Source: Cinclus cinclus
Lineage: Eukaryota; Chordata; Aves; Passeriformes; Cinclidae
Assembly: GCF_963662255.1 (NCBI RefSeq)
Contig: NW_026912135.1
Location: forward strand, 372,001-436,000
Reading direction: 5' to 3'
DNA: 64,000 bases
Shown: positions 23,427 through 35,827 of the stretch, in pieces
Position numbering within the stretch: the first letter of the stretch is position 1
Layout: each line of letters begins with the position of its first letter
Notes under the pieces: generated by a model
The model's input: only the letters and a program-made list of their open reading frames with translations
Databases searched by the model: none
Told to the model about the DNA's origin: nothing
Position numbers and translations under genes: made by a program

Positions 23427-24803
23427 GCGGAGTGCAACGAGCGTGGCGATATGGGGCCACTTGGCAGGTGGCCGAAGAAAGACGGCTGCCCCGTGAATGT
23501 GGTGCCAGAAGGCAAGTTTCAGCAGGGCGTTCCAGGCGAGCTTAATGTGTAGCCGCAGTTGTTCTAGGCGAGTTGTAGCCGAGAAGCTTTCCGTCTCCAT
23601 TCACGAGACAAGAAAGGCAGAACACAAGGGCGCACAGGGTTGAGATGAAAAGTGCGCGTAGCGAGCTCGTTGCGGCAGAAGCGAAAGCCGGAGCAGCGTG
23701 CTCGGTGCGAGAAGTAGACGGCGCTTCGCCTCCTTGGGTAGGAAAGCGCAGCTGGTCACGAAGGGCAGCCAGCGAAGCTTCAGAACAGCAGGCTGTTCTG
23801 CTCAGCGTACGAGCCTGAAGTGAGTGGCAAGGGCTAAGGGGACAGTTCCAAGGCATCTAGCTTTCCTGCTAGCAATGCCATTTCTACCCTGCTGTGGAAA
23901 ACATTGTCCTTTGCCCTTATGCTCCGAGAGGCAGAGAGCAACTCGGCAGACGCAGTGCAGAGGGAAAGGACACCGCATCCGTGGGAGCGTGACGCCGCTT
24001 AGGCGGGCAAAGCAGAAAGGTGCCGCCCGGCACTGGCTTTGACTTCCTGAGCATCCTTGCTAGGACAGCAGCTGCCGAAAGCTGGCAACTAGGCTGCCAG
24101 AGTGCAGAATGTAGGCGGTGCGGCACGCCTGCTTGCCGAAAGCCAGTATCAGCGAGACAGCGTGCTAGGCTCTGTTTCACAGCTCCTTGGAGAACACGCA
24201 CTGGAAGAATGCCCTCTCTGTTCCGCAAAAGCTCTGCCACAGTGAAGGTGGAAGAAGCAGCCTGTGGCCACGGGCAGAGCTGGTCAACAGCTGCGCCTAA
24301 TTTTCCCAAGCTGCGAGAGCATTCTCGGCTGAGTTCTGCTTTGACAGAGCTATTGCTGAACTTTTGCAGTCCCGGAAGCTGCTGAAACCAAGGCTGTGTT
24401 CTGCCTCTTCATTCTTGGCTTTCTGTGCTCCAGCGAGTTGTGAAGCTCGGACACGGCATTCAGCTTTGCCGCCTCTCTGCACGGAAAGCACTAGACAGAA
24501 CTAGTGTGCTTCGTGCATGCTCTCTCCTCGCTTTTATGGTCACTGCTCTGCTTTTTGCTTGGCAGCGTTCAAAGGGTCCACGGCATACCTCTTGCACAGC
24601 GAGAGGTGGCCGGCGAGGAATACTTGCTGGCTTAAGTCGTTCCATGCTCAAGGCATTCATCAGAGCAACACAATGTGGGAAAAGAGGAGGGAACATTGCA
24701 GGACAAATTTCTATGCTGGAACATTCTTGTCTGCGAGACAGCTCTCCGCAGCGCTAGCATTTGGCCAGGCTGAAATCAGCGCCGCGGTAAGCCAATCTGA
24801 CAA
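23427..24803. repeat. M18: type A, 1,377 bp
   Basis: Offset 18 t, 106 a, 198 a and 220 t, then 551 c, 628 a, 876 t, X tail, 1111 a and 1333 c (downstream offsets corrected for the missing base). A private cataccttt-like change lies at about 24589 (catacctc). Confidence 0.9.
23689..23690. other. One-base deletion in M18
   Basis: The usual gccaggagc reads gccggagc, so one a is missing between 23689 and 23690. It is one of only two length changes in the window. It is absent from the other A-type monomers (M24, M31, M38), so it arose after the HOR copies diverged or was lost by conversion. Confidence 0.9.
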
Positions 24804-26181
24804 GCGGAGTGCAACGAGCGCGGCGATATGGGGCCACTTGGCAGGTGGCCGAATAAAGACGGCTGCCCCGTGAATGTGGTGCCAGAAGGCAAGTTTCAGC
24901 AGGGCGTTCCGGGCGAGCTTAATGTGTAGCCGCAGTTGTTCTAGGCGAGTTGTAGCCGAGAAGCTTTCCGTCTCCATTCACGAGACAAGAAAGGCAGAAC
25001 GCAAGGGCGCACAGGGTTGAGAAGAAAAGTGCGCGTAGCGAGCTCGTTGCGGCAGAAGCGAAAGCCAGGAGCAGCGTGCTCGGTGCGAGAAGTAGACGGC
25101 GCTTCGCCTCCTTGGGTAGGAAAGCGCAGCTGGTCACGAACGGCAGCCAGCGAAGCTTCAGAACAGCACGCTGTTCTGCTCAGCGTACGAGCCTGAAGTG
25201 AGTGGCAAGGGCTAAGGGGACAGTTCCAAGGCATCTAGCTTTCCTGCTAGCAATGCCATTTCTACCCTGTTGTGGAAAACATTGTCCTTTGCCCTTATGC
25301 TCCGAGAGGCAGAGAGCAACTCGGCAGACGCAGTGCAGAGGGAAAGCACACCGCATCCGTGGGAGCGTGACGCCGCTTAGGCGGGCAAAGCAGAAAGGTG
25401 CCGCCCGGCACTGGCTTTGACTTCCTGAGCATCCTTGCTAGGACAGCAGCTGCCGAAAGCTGGCAACTAGGCTGCCAGAGTGCAGAATGTAGGCGGTGCG
25501 GCACGCCTGCTTGCCGAAAGCCAGTATCAGCGAGACAGCGTGCTAGGCTCTGTTTCACAGCTCCTTGGAGAACACGCACTGGAAGAATGCCCTCTCTGTT
25601 CCGCAAAAGCTCTGCCACAGTGAAGGTGGAAGAAGCAGCCTGTGGCCACGGGCAGAGCTGGTCAACAGCTGCGCCTAACTTTCCCAAGCTGCGAGAGCAT
25701 TCTCGGCTGAGTTCTGCTTTGACAGAGCTATTGCTGAACTTTTGCAGTCCCGGAAGCTGCTGAAACCAAGGCTGTGTTCTGCCTCTTCATTCTTGGCTTT
25801 CTGTGCTCCAGCGAGTTGTGAAGCTCGGACACGGCATTCAGCTTTGCCGCCTCTCTGCACGGAAAGCACTAGACAGAACTAGTGTGCTTCGTGCATGCTC
25901 TCTCCTCGCTTTTCTGGTCACTGCTCTGCTTTTTGCTTGGCAGCGTTCAAAGGGTCCACGGCATACATCTTGCACAGCGAGAGGTGGCCGGCGAGGAATA
26001 CTTGCTGGCTTAAGTCGTTCCATGCTCAAGGCATTCATCAGAGCAACACAATGTGGGAAAAGAGGAGGGAACATTGCAGGACAAATTTCTATGCTGGAAC
26101 ATTCTTGTCTGCGAGACAGCTCTCCGCAGCGCTAGTATTTGGCCAGGCTGAAATCAGCGCCGCGGTAAGCCAATCTGACAA
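24804..26181. repeat. M19: X family, in the B/C position
   Basis: Offset 51 t, 338 c, ac spacer in inverted repeat 1, ctgttgtgg near 468, 544 c, 551 c, 628 a, X tail and 1111 c. It combines a B marker with features of M9 and M40. Confidence 0.9.
24852..24857 (+). other. AATAAA hexamer created in M19
   Basis: A single g-to-t change at offset 51 turns gaagaaag into gaataaag, creating the canonical polyadenylation hexamer. It is found in M19, M25 and M32 only. No GT-rich downstream element or upstream gene was identified, so function is doubtful; it is useful mainly as a B-type marker. Confidence 0.5.
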
Positions 26182-27559
26182 GCGGAGTGCAACGAGCGTG
26201 GCGATATGGGGCCACTTGGCAGGTGGCCGAAGAAAGACGGCTGCCCCGTGAATGTGGTGCCAGAAGGCAAGTTTCAGCAGGGCGTTCCGGGCGAGCTTAA
26301 TGTGTAGCCGCAGTTGTTCTAGGCGAGTTGTAGCCGAGAAGCTTTCCGTCTCCATTCATGAGACAAGAAAGGCAGAACGCAAGGGCGCACAGGGTTGAGA
26401 TGAAAAGAGCGCGTAGCGAGCTCGTTGCGGCAGAAGCGAAAGCCAGGAGCAGCGTGCTCGGTGCGAGAAGTAGACGGCGCTTCGCCTCCTTGGGTAGGAA
26501 AGCGCAGCTGGTCACGAAGGGCAGCCAGCGAAGCTTCAGAACAGCAGGCTGTTCTGCTCAGCATACGAGCCTGAAGTGAGTGGCAAGGGCTAAGGGGACA
26601 GTTCCAAGGCATCCAGCTTTCCTGCTAGCAATGCCATTTCTACCCTGCTGTGGAAAACATTCTCCTTTGCCCTTATGCTCCGAGAGGCAGAGAGCAACAC
26701 GGCAGACGCAGTGCAGAGGGAAAGGACACCGTATCCGTGGGAGCGTGACGCTGCTTAGGCGGGCAAAGCAGAAAGGTGCCGCCCGGCACTGGCTTTGACT
26801 TCCTGAGCTTCCTTGCTCGGACAGCAGCTGCCGAAAGCTGGCAACTAGGCTGCCAGAGTGCAGAATGTAGGCGGTGCGGCACGCCTGCTTGCCGAAAGCC
26901 AGTATCAGCGAGACAGCGTGCTAGGCTCTGTTTCACAGCTCCTTGGAGAACACGCACTGGAAGAATGCCCTCTCTGTTCCGCAAAAGCTCTGCCACAGTG
27001 AAGGTGGAAGAAGCAGCCTGTGGCCACGGGCAGAGCTGGTCAACAGCTGCGCCTAACTTTCCCAAGCTGCGAGAGCATTCTCGGCCGAGTTCTGCTTTGA
27101 CAGAGCTATTGCTGAACTTTTGCAGTCCCGGAAGCTGCTGAAACCAAGGCTGTGTTCTGCCTCTTCATTCTTGCCTTCCAGTGCTCCAGCGAGTTGTGAA
27201 GCTCGGACACGGCATTCAGCTTTGCCGCCTCTCTGCACGGAAAGCACTAGACAGAACTAGTGTGCTTCGTGCATGCTCTCTCCTCGCTTTTCTGGTCACT
27301 GCTCTGCTTTTTGCTTGGCAGCGTTCAAAGGGTCCACGGCATACATCTTGCACAGCGAGAGCTGGCCGGCGAGGAATACTTGCTGGCTTAAGTCGTTCCA
27401 TGCTCAAGGCATTCATCAGAGCAACACAATGTGGGAAAAGAGGAGGGAACATTGCAGGACAAATTTCTATGCTGGAACATTCTTGTCTGCGAGACAGCTC
27501 TCCGCAGCGCTAGTATTTGGCCAGGCTGAAATCAGCGCCGCGGTAAGCCAATCTGACAA
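26182..27559. repeat. M20: type D, Y family
   Basis: D set (178 t, 220 t, 227 a) with 18 t and 905 c. Y tail, 1111 c, 1181 c. Confidence 0.9.
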
Positions 27560-28937
27560 GCGGGGTGCAACGAGCGCGGCGATATGGGGCCACTTGGCAG
27601 GTGGCCGAAGAAAGACGGCTGCCCTGTGAATGTGGTGCCAGAAGGCAAGTTTCAGCAGGGCGTTCCGGGCGAGCTTAATGTGTAGCCGCAGTTGTTCTAG
27701 GCGAGTTGTAGCCGAGAAGCTTTCCGTCTCCATTCACGAGACAAGAAAGGCAGAACGCAAGGGCGCACAGGGTTGAGAAGAAAAGTGCGTGTAGCGAGCT
27801 CGTTGCGGCAGAAGCGAAAGCCAGGAGCAGCGTGCTCGGTGCGAGAAGTAGACGGCGCTTCGCCTCCTTGGGTAGGAAAGCGCAGCTGGTCACAAATGGC
27901 AGCCAGCGAAGCTTCAGAACAGCAGGCTGTTCTGCTCAGCATACGAGCCTGAAGTGAGTGGCAAGGGCTAAGGGGACAGTTCCAAGGCATCCAGCTTTCC
28001 TGCTAGCAATGCCATTTCTACCCTGCTGTGGAAAACATTCTCCTTTGCCCTTATGCTCCGAGAGGCAGAGAGCAACACGGCAGACGCAGTGCAGAGGGAA
28101 AGGACACCGTATCCATGGGAGCGTGACACTGCTTAGGTGGGCAAAGCAGAAAGGTGCCGCCCGGTACTGGCTTTGACTTCCTGAGCTTCCTTGCTCGGAC
28201 AGCAGCTGCCGAAAGCTGGCAACTAGGCTGCCAGAGTGCAGAATGTAGGCGGTGCGGCACGCCTGCTTGCCGAAAGCCAGTATCAGCGAGACAGCGTGCT
28301 AGGCTCTGTTTCACAGCTCCTTGGAGAACACGCACTGGAAGAATGCCCTCTCTGTTCCGCAAAAGCTCTGCCACAGTGAAGGTGGAAGAAGCAGCCTGTG
28401 GCCACGGGCAGAGCTGGTCAACAGCTGCGCCTAACTTTCCCAAGCTGCGAGAGCATTCTCGGCTGAGTTCTGCTTTGACAGAGCTATTGCTGAACTTTTG
28501 CAGTCCCGGAAGCTGCTGAAACCAAGGCTGTGTTCTGCCTCTTCATTCTTGCCTTCCAGTGCTCCAGCGAGTTGTGAAGCTCGGACACGGCATTCAGCTT
28601 TGCCGCCTCTCTGCACGGAAAGCACTAGACAGAACTAGTGTGCTTCGTGCATGCTCTCTCCTCGCTTTTCTGGTCACTGCGCTGCTTTTTGCTTGGCAGC
28701 GTTCAAAGGGTCCACGGCATACATCTTGCACAGCGAGAGGTGGCCGGCGAGGAATACTTGCTGGCTTAAGTCGTTCCATGCTCAAGGCATTCATCAGAGC
28801 AACACAATGTGGGAAAAGAGGAGGGAACATTGCAGGACAAATTTCTATGCTGGAACATTCTTGTCTGCGAGACAGCTCTCCGCAGCGCTAGTATTTGGCC
28901 AGGCTGAAATCAGCGCCGCGGTAAGCCAATCTGACAA
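27560..28937. repeat. M21: type E, Y family
   Basis: Full E set with 606 t and the NcoI site. Tail 1111 c, 1122 g, 1181 g. Confidence 0.9.
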
Positions 28938-30315
28938 GCGGAGTGCAACGAGCGCGGCGATATGGGGCCACTTGGCAGGTGGCCGAAGAAAGACGGCTGC
29001 CCCGTGAATGTGGTGCCAGAAGGCAAGTTTCAGCAGGGCGTTCCGGGCGAGCTTAATGTGTAGCCGCAGTTGTTCTAGGCGAGTTGTAGCCGAGAAGCTT
29101 TCCGTCTCCATTCACGAGACAAGAAAGGCAGAACGCAAGGGCGCACAGGGTTGAGAAGAAAAGTGCGCGTAGCGAGCTCGTTGCGGCAGAAGCGAAAGCC
29201 AGGAGCAGCGTGCTCGGTGCGAGAAGTAGACGGCGCTTCGCCTCCTTGGGTAGGAAAGCGCAGCTGGTCACGAAGGGCAGCCAGCGAAGCTTCAGAACAG
29301 CAGGCTGTTCTGCTCAGCATACGAGCCTGAAGTGAGTGGCAAGGGCTAAGGGGACAGTTCCAAGGCATCCAGCTTTCCTGCTAGCAATGCCATTTCTACC
29401 CTGCTGTGGAAAACATTCTCCTTTGCCCTTATGCTCCGAGAGGCAGAGAGCAACACGGCAGACGCAGTGCAGAGGGAAAGGACACCGTATCCGTGGGAGC
29501 GTGACGCTGCTTAGGCGGGCAAAGCAGAAAGGTGCCGCCCGGCACTGGCTTTGACTTCCTGAGCTTCCTTGCTCGGACAGCAGCTGCCGAAAGCTGGCAA
29601 CTAGGCTGCCAGAGTGCAGAATGTAGGCGGTGCGGCACGCCTGCTTGCCGAAAGCCAGTATCAGCGAGACAGCGTGCTAGGCTCTGTTTCACAGCTCCTT
29701 GGAGAACACGCACTGGAAGAATGCCCTCTCTGTTCCGCAAAAGCTCTGCCACAGTGAAGGTGGAAGAAGCAGCCTGTGGCCACGGGCAGAGCTGGTCAAC
29801 AGCTGCGCCTAACTTTCCCAAGCTGCGAGAGCATTCTCGGCTGAGTTCTGCTTTGACAGAGCTATTGCTGAACTTTTGCAGTCCCGGAAGCTGCTGAAAC
29901 CAAGGCTGTGTTCTGCCTCTTCATTCTTGCCTTCCAGTGCTCCAGCGAGTTGTGAAGCTCGGACACGGCATTCAGCTTTGCCGCCTCTCTGCACGGAAAG
30001 CACTAGACAGAACTAGTGTGCTTCGTGCATGCTCTCTCCTCGCTTTTCTGGTCACTGCTCTGCTTTTTGCTTGGCAGCGTTCAAAGGGTCCACGGCATAC
30101 ATCTTGCACAGCGAGAGGTGGCCGGCGAGGAATACTTGCTGGCTTAAGTCGTTCCATGCTCAAGGCATTCATCAGAGCAACACAATGTGGGAAAAGAGGA
30201 GGGAACATTGCAGGACAAATTTCTATGCTGGAACATTCTTGTCTGCGAGACAGCTCTCCGCAGCGCTAGTATTTGGCCAGGCTGAAATCAGCGCCGCGGT
30301 AAGCCAATCTGACAA
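28938..30315. repeat. M22: type F, Y family
   Basis: Plain Y body and tail with 1111 c, 1122 t, 1181 g. Same state as M29 and M36. Confidence 0.9.
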
Positions 30316-31693
30316 GCGGAGTGCAACGAGCGCGGCGATATGGGGCCACTTGGCAGGTGGCCGAAGAAAGACGGCTGCCCCGTGAATGTGGTGCCAGAAG
30401 GCAAGTTTCAGCAGGGCGTTCCGGGCGAGCTTAATGTGTAGCCGCAGTTGTTCTAGGCGAGTTGTAGCCGAGAAGCTTTCCGTCTCCATTCACGAGACAA
30501 GAAAGGCAGAACGCAAGGGCGCACAGGGTTGAGAAGAAAAGTGCGCGTAGCGAGCTCGTTGCGGCAGAAGCGAAAGTCAGGAGCAGCGTGCTCGGTGCGA
30601 GAAGTAGACGGCGCTTCGCCTCCTTGGGTAGTAAAGTGCAGCTGGTCACGAAGGGCAGCCAGCGAAGCTTCAGAACAGCAGGCTGTTCTGCTCAGCGTAC
30701 AAGCCTGAAGTGAGTGGCAAGGGCTAAGGGGACAGTTCCAAGGCATCTAGCTTTCCTGCTAGCAATGCCATTTCTACCCTGCTGTGGAAAACATTGTCCT
30801 TTGCCCTTATGCTCGGAGAGGCAGAGAGCAACTCAGCAGACGCAGTGCAGAGGGAAAGGACACCGTATCCGTGGGAGCGTGACGCCGCTTAGGTGGGCAA
30901 AGCAGAAAGGTGCCGCCCGGCACTGGCTTTGACTTCCTGAACTTCCTTGCTAGGACAGCAGCTGCCGAAAGCTGGCAACTAGGCTGCCAGAGTGCAGAAT
31001 GTAGGCGGTGCGGCACGCCTGCTTGCCGAAAGCCAGTATCAGCGAGACAGCGTGCTAGGCTCTGTTTCACAGCTCCTTGGAGAACACGCACTGGAAGAAT
31101 GCCCTCTCTGTTCCGCAAAAGCTCTGCCACAGTGAAGGTGGAAGAAGCAGCCTGTGGCCACGGGCAGAGCTGGTCAACAGCTGCGCCTAACTTTCCCAAG
31201 CTGCGAGAGCATTCTCAGCCAAGTTCTGCTTTGACAGAGCTATTGCTGAACTTTTGCAGTCCCGGAAGCTGCTGAAACCAAGGCTGTGTTCTGCCTCTTC
31301 ATTCTTGCCTTCCAGTGCTCCAGCGAGTTGTGAAGCTCGGACACGGCATTCAGCTTTGCCGCCTCTCTGCACGGAAAGCACTAGACAGAACTAGTGTGCT
31401 TCGTGCATGCTCTCTCCTCGCTTTTCTGGTCACTGCGCTGCTTTTTGCTTGGCAGCGTTCAAAGGGTCCACGGCATACATCTTGCACAGCGAGAGGTGGC
31501 CGGCGAGGAATACTTGCTGGCTTAAGTCGTTCCATGCTCAAGGCATTCATCAGAGCAACACAATGTGGGAAAAGAGGAGGGAACATTGCAGGACAAATTT
31601 CTATGCTGGAACATTATTGTCTGCGAGACAGCTCTCCGCAGCGCTAGTATTTGGCCAGGCTGAAATCAGCGCCGCGGTAAGCCAATCTGACAA
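30316..31693. repeat. M23: type G, X head and Y tail
   Basis: Offset 262 t, 317 t, 322 t, 386 a, 500 g, 520 a, 579 t, 626 a, 902 a, 905 c, 906 a, Y tail, 1122 g and 1301 a. It keeps 1029 c, whereas the later G monomers have t. Confidence 0.9.
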
Positions 31694-33071
31694 GCGGAGT
31701 GCAACGAGCGTGGCGATATGGGGCCACTTGGCAGGTGGCCGAAGAAAGACGGCTGCCCCGTGAATGTGGTGCCAGAAGGCAAGTTTCAGCAGGGCGTTCC
31801 AGGCGAGCTTAATGTGTAGCCGCAGTTGTTCTAGGCGAGTTGTAGCCGAGAAGCTTTCCGTCTCCATTCACGAGACAAGAAAGGCAGAACACAAGGGCGC
31901 ACAGGGTTGAGATGAAAAGTGCGCGTAGCGAGCTCGTTGCGGCAGAAGCGAAAGCCAGGAGCAGCGTGCTCGGTGCGAGAAGTAGACGGCGCTTCGCCTC
32001 CTTGGGTAGGAAAGCGCAGCTGGTCACGAAGGGCAGCCAGCGAAGCTTCAGAACAGCAGGCTGTTCTGCTCAGCGTACGAGCCTGAAGTGAGTGGCAAGG
32101 ACTAAGGGGACAGTTCCAAGGCATCTAGCTTTCCTGCTAGCAATGCCATTTCTACCCTGCTGTGGAAAACATTGTCCTTTGCCCTTATGCTCCGAGAGGC
32201 AGAGAGCAACTCGGCAGACGCAGTGCAGAGGGAAAGGACACCGCATCCGTGGGAGCGTGACGCCGCTTAGGCGGGCAAAGCAGAAAGGTGCCGCCCGGCA
32301 CTGGCTTTGACTTCCTGAGCATCCTTGCTAGGACAGCAGCTGCCGAAAGCTGGCAACTAGGCTGCCAGAGTGCAGAATGTAGGCGGTGCGGCACGCCTGC
32401 TTGCCGAAAGCCAGTATCAGCGAGACAGCGTGCTAGGCTCTGTTTCACAGCTCCTTGGAGAACACGCACTGGAAGAATGCCCTCTCTGTTCCGCAAAAGC
32501 TCTGCCACAGTGAAGGTGGAAGAAGCAGCCTGTGGCCACGGGCAGAGCTGGTCAACAGCTGCGCCTAATTTTCCCAAGCTGCGAGAGCATTCTCGGCTGA
32601 GTTCTGCTTTGACAGAGCTATTGCTGAACTTTTGCAGTCCCGGAAGCTGCTGAAACCAAGGCTGTGTTCTGCCTCTTCATTCTTGGCTTTCTGTGCTCCA
32701 GCGAGTTGTGAAGCTCGGACACGGCATTCAGCTTTGCCGCCTCTCTGCACGGAAAGCACTAGACAGAACTAGTGTGCTTCGTGCATGCTCTCTCCTCGCT
32801 TTTATGGTCACTGCTCTGCTTTTTGCTTGGCAGCGTTCAAAGGGTCCACGGCATACATCTTGCACAGCGAGAGGTGGCCGGCGAGGAATACTTGCTGGCT
32901 TAAGTCGTTCCATGCTCAAGGCATTCATCAGAGCAACACAATGTGGGAAAAGAGGAGGGAACATTGCAGGACAAATTTCTATGCTGGAACATTCTTGTCT
33001 GCGAGACAGCTCTCCGCAGCGCTAGCATTTGGCCAGGCTGAAATCAGCGCCGCGGTAAGCCAATCTGACAA
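31694..33071. repeat. M24: type A
   Basis: A set (18 t, 106 a, 198 a, 220 t, 551 c, 628 a, 876 t, 1333 c). Private a at 32101. Confidence 0.9.
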
Positions 33072-34449
33072 GCGGAGTGCAACGAGCGCGGCGATATGGG
33101 GCCACTTGGCAGGTGGCCGAATAAAGACGGCTGCCCCGTGAATGTGGTGCCAGAAGGCAAGTTTCAGCAGGGCGTTCCGGGCGAGCTTAATGTGTAGCCG
33201 CAGTTGTTCTAGGCGAGTTGTAGCCGAGAAGCTTTCCGTCTCCATTCACGAGACAAGAAAGGCAGAACGCAAGGGCGCACAGGGTTGAGAAGAAAAGTGC
33301 GCGTAGCGAGCTCGTTGCGGCAGAAGCGAAAGCCAGGAGCAGCGTGCTCGGTGCGAGAAGTAGACGGCGCTTCGCCTCCTTGGGTAGGAAAGCGCAACTG
33401 GTCACGAACGGCAGCCAGCGAAGCTTCAGAACAGCAGGCTGTTCTGCTCAGCGTACGAGCCTGAAGTGAGTGGCAAGGGCTAAGGGGACAGTTCCAAGGC
33501 ATCTAGCTTTCCTGCTAGCAATGCCATTTCTACCCTGCTGTGGAAAACATTGTCCTTTGCCCTTATGCTCCGAGAGGCAGAGAGCAACTCGGCAGACGCA
33601 GTGCAGAGGGAAAGGACACCGTATCCGTGGGAGCGTGACGCCGCTTAGGCGGGCAAAGCAGAAAGGTGCCGCCCGGCACTGGCTTTGACTTCCTGAGCTT
33701 CCTTGCTAGGACAGCAGCTGCCGAAAGCTGGCAAATAGGCTGCCAGAGTGCAGAATGTAGGCGGTGAGGCACGCCTGCTTGCCGAAAGCCAGTATCAGCG
33801 AGACAGCGTGCTAGGCTCTGTTTCACAGCTCCTTGGAGAACACGCACTGGAAGAATGCCCTCTCTGTTCCGCAAAAGCTCTGCCACAGTGAAGGTGGAAG
33901 AAGCAGCCTGTGGCCACGGGCAGAGCTGGTCAACAGCTGCGCCTAACTTTCCCAAGCTGCGAGAGCATTCTCGGCTGATTTCTGCTTTGACAGAGCTATT
34001 GCTGAACTTTTGCAGTCCCGGAAGCTGCTGAAACCAAGGCTGTGTTCTGCCTCTTCATTCTTGCCTTCCAGTGCTCCAGCGAGTTGTGAAGCTCGGACAT
34101 GGCATTCAGCTTTGCCGCCTCTCTGCACGGAAAGCACTAGACAGAACTAGTGTGCTTCGTGCATGCTCTCTCCTCGCTTTTATGGTCACTGCTCTGCTTT
34201 TTGCTTGGCAGCGTTCAAAGGGTCCACGGCATACATCTTGCACAGCGAGAGGTGGCCGGCGAGGAATACTTGCTGGCTTAAGTCGTTCCATGCTCAAGGC
34301 ATTCATCAGAGCAACACAATGTGGGAAAAGAGGAGGGAACATTGCAGGACAAATTTCTATGCTGGAACATTCTTGTCTGCGAGACAGCTCTCCGCAGCGC
34401 TAGTATTTGGCCAGGCTGAAATCAGCGCCGCGGTAAGCCAATCTGACAA
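33072..34449. repeat. M25: type B, X head and Y tail
   Basis: Offset 51 t, 326 a, 338 c, 664 a, 696 a, 908 t, Y tail, 1029 t, 1111 a. Confidence 0.9.
33120..33125 (+). other. AATAAA hexamer in M25 (HOR type B)
   Basis: Same offset-51 change as in M19. It is exactly 9,646 bp from the copy in M32, so it was amplified with the HOR. Confidence 0.5.
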
Positions 34450-35827
34450 GCGGGGTGCAACGAGCGCGGCGATATGGGGCCACTTGGCAGGTGGCCGAAG
34501 AAAGACGGCTGCCCCGTGAATGTGGTGCCAGAAGGCAAGTTTCAGCAGGGCGTTCCGGGCGAGCTTAATGTGTAGCCGCAGTTGTTCTAGGCGAGTTGTA
34601 GCCGAGAAGCTTTCCGTCTCCATTCACGAGACAAGAAAGGCAGAACACAAGGGCGCACAGGGTTGAGATGAAAAGTGCGCGTAGCGAGCTCGTTGCGGCA
34701 GAAGCGAAAGCCAGGAGCAGCGTGCTCGGTGCGAGAAGTAGACGGCGCTTCGCCTCCTTGGGTAGGAAAGCGCAGCTCGTCACGAAGGGCAGCCAGCGAA
34801 GCTTCAGAACAGCAGGCTGTTCTGCTCAGCGTACGAGCCTGAAGTGAGTGGCAAGGGCTAAGGGGACAGTTCCAAGGCATCTAGCTTTCCTGCTAGCAAT
34901 GCCATTTCTACCCTGCTGTGGAAAACATTGTCCTTTGCCCTTATGCTCCGAGAGGCAGAGAGCAACTCGGCAGACGCAGTGCAGAGGGAAAGGACACCGC
35001 ATCCGTGGGAGCGTGACGCCGCTTAGGCGGGCAAAGCAGAAAGGTGCCGCCCGGCACTGGCTTTGACTTCCTGAGCTTCCTTGCTAGGACAGCAGCTGCC
35101 GAAAGCTGGCAACTAGGCTGCCAGAGTGCAGAATGTAGGCGGTGCGGCACGCCTGCTTGCCGGAAGCCAGTATCAGCGAGACAGCGTGCTAGGCTCTGTT
35201 TCACAGCTCCTTGGAGAACACGCACTGGAAGAATGCCCTCTCTGTTCCGCAAAAGCTCTGCCACAGTGAAGGTGGAAGAAGCAGCCTGTGGCCACGGGCA
35301 GAGCTGGTCAACAGCTGCGCCTAACTTTCCCAAGCTGCGAGAGCATTCTCGGCTGAGTTCTGCTTTGACAGAGCTATTGCTGAACTTTTGCAGTCCCGGA
35401 AGCTGCTGAAACCAAGGCTGTGTTCTGCCTCTTCATTCTTGGCTTTCTGTGCTCCAGCGAGTTGTGAAGCTCGGACACGGCATTCAGCTTTGCCGCCTCT
35501 CTGCACGGAAAGCACTAGACAGAACTAGTGTGCTTCGTGCATGCTCTCTCCTCGCTTTTATGGTCACTGCTCTGCTTTTTGCTTGGCAGCGTTCAAAGGG
35601 TCCACGGCATACATCTGGCACAGCGAGAGGTGGCCGGCGAGGAATACTTGCTGGCTTAAGTCGTTCCATGCTCAAGGCATTCATCAGAGCAACACAATGT
35701 GGGAAAAGAGGAGGGAACATTGCAGGACAAATTTCTATGCTGGAACATTATTGTCTGCGAGACAGCTCTCCGGAGCGCTAGTATTTGGCCAGGCTGAAAT
35801 CAGCGCCGCGGTAAGCCAGTCTGACAA
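34450..35827. repeat. M26: type C, X family
   Basis: Offset 5 g, 198 a, 220 t, 329 c, 551 c, 714 g, X tail, 1168 g, 1301 a, 1324 g and 1370 g. The head overlaps the A set and the tail recalls M5 and M10, so C itself looks like a recombinant. Confidence 0.9.

Larger units (their letters stand above)
23427..31693. repeat. Six-monomer HOR version (M18-M23), lacking a C monomer
   Basis: M18 is type A, M20 is D, M21 is E, M22 is F and M23 is G. They occur in the order found in the full seven-monomer HOR. M19 stands where B and C would be expected. Like B it carries offset 51 t, but it also has offset 544 c, 551 c and 628 a, which B lacks. The A-to-A distance is therefore 8,267 bp (six monomers less one deleted base) instead of 9,646. 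This is either an ancestral six-monomer form or a seven-monomer copy that lost about one monomer. Confidence 0.85.
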
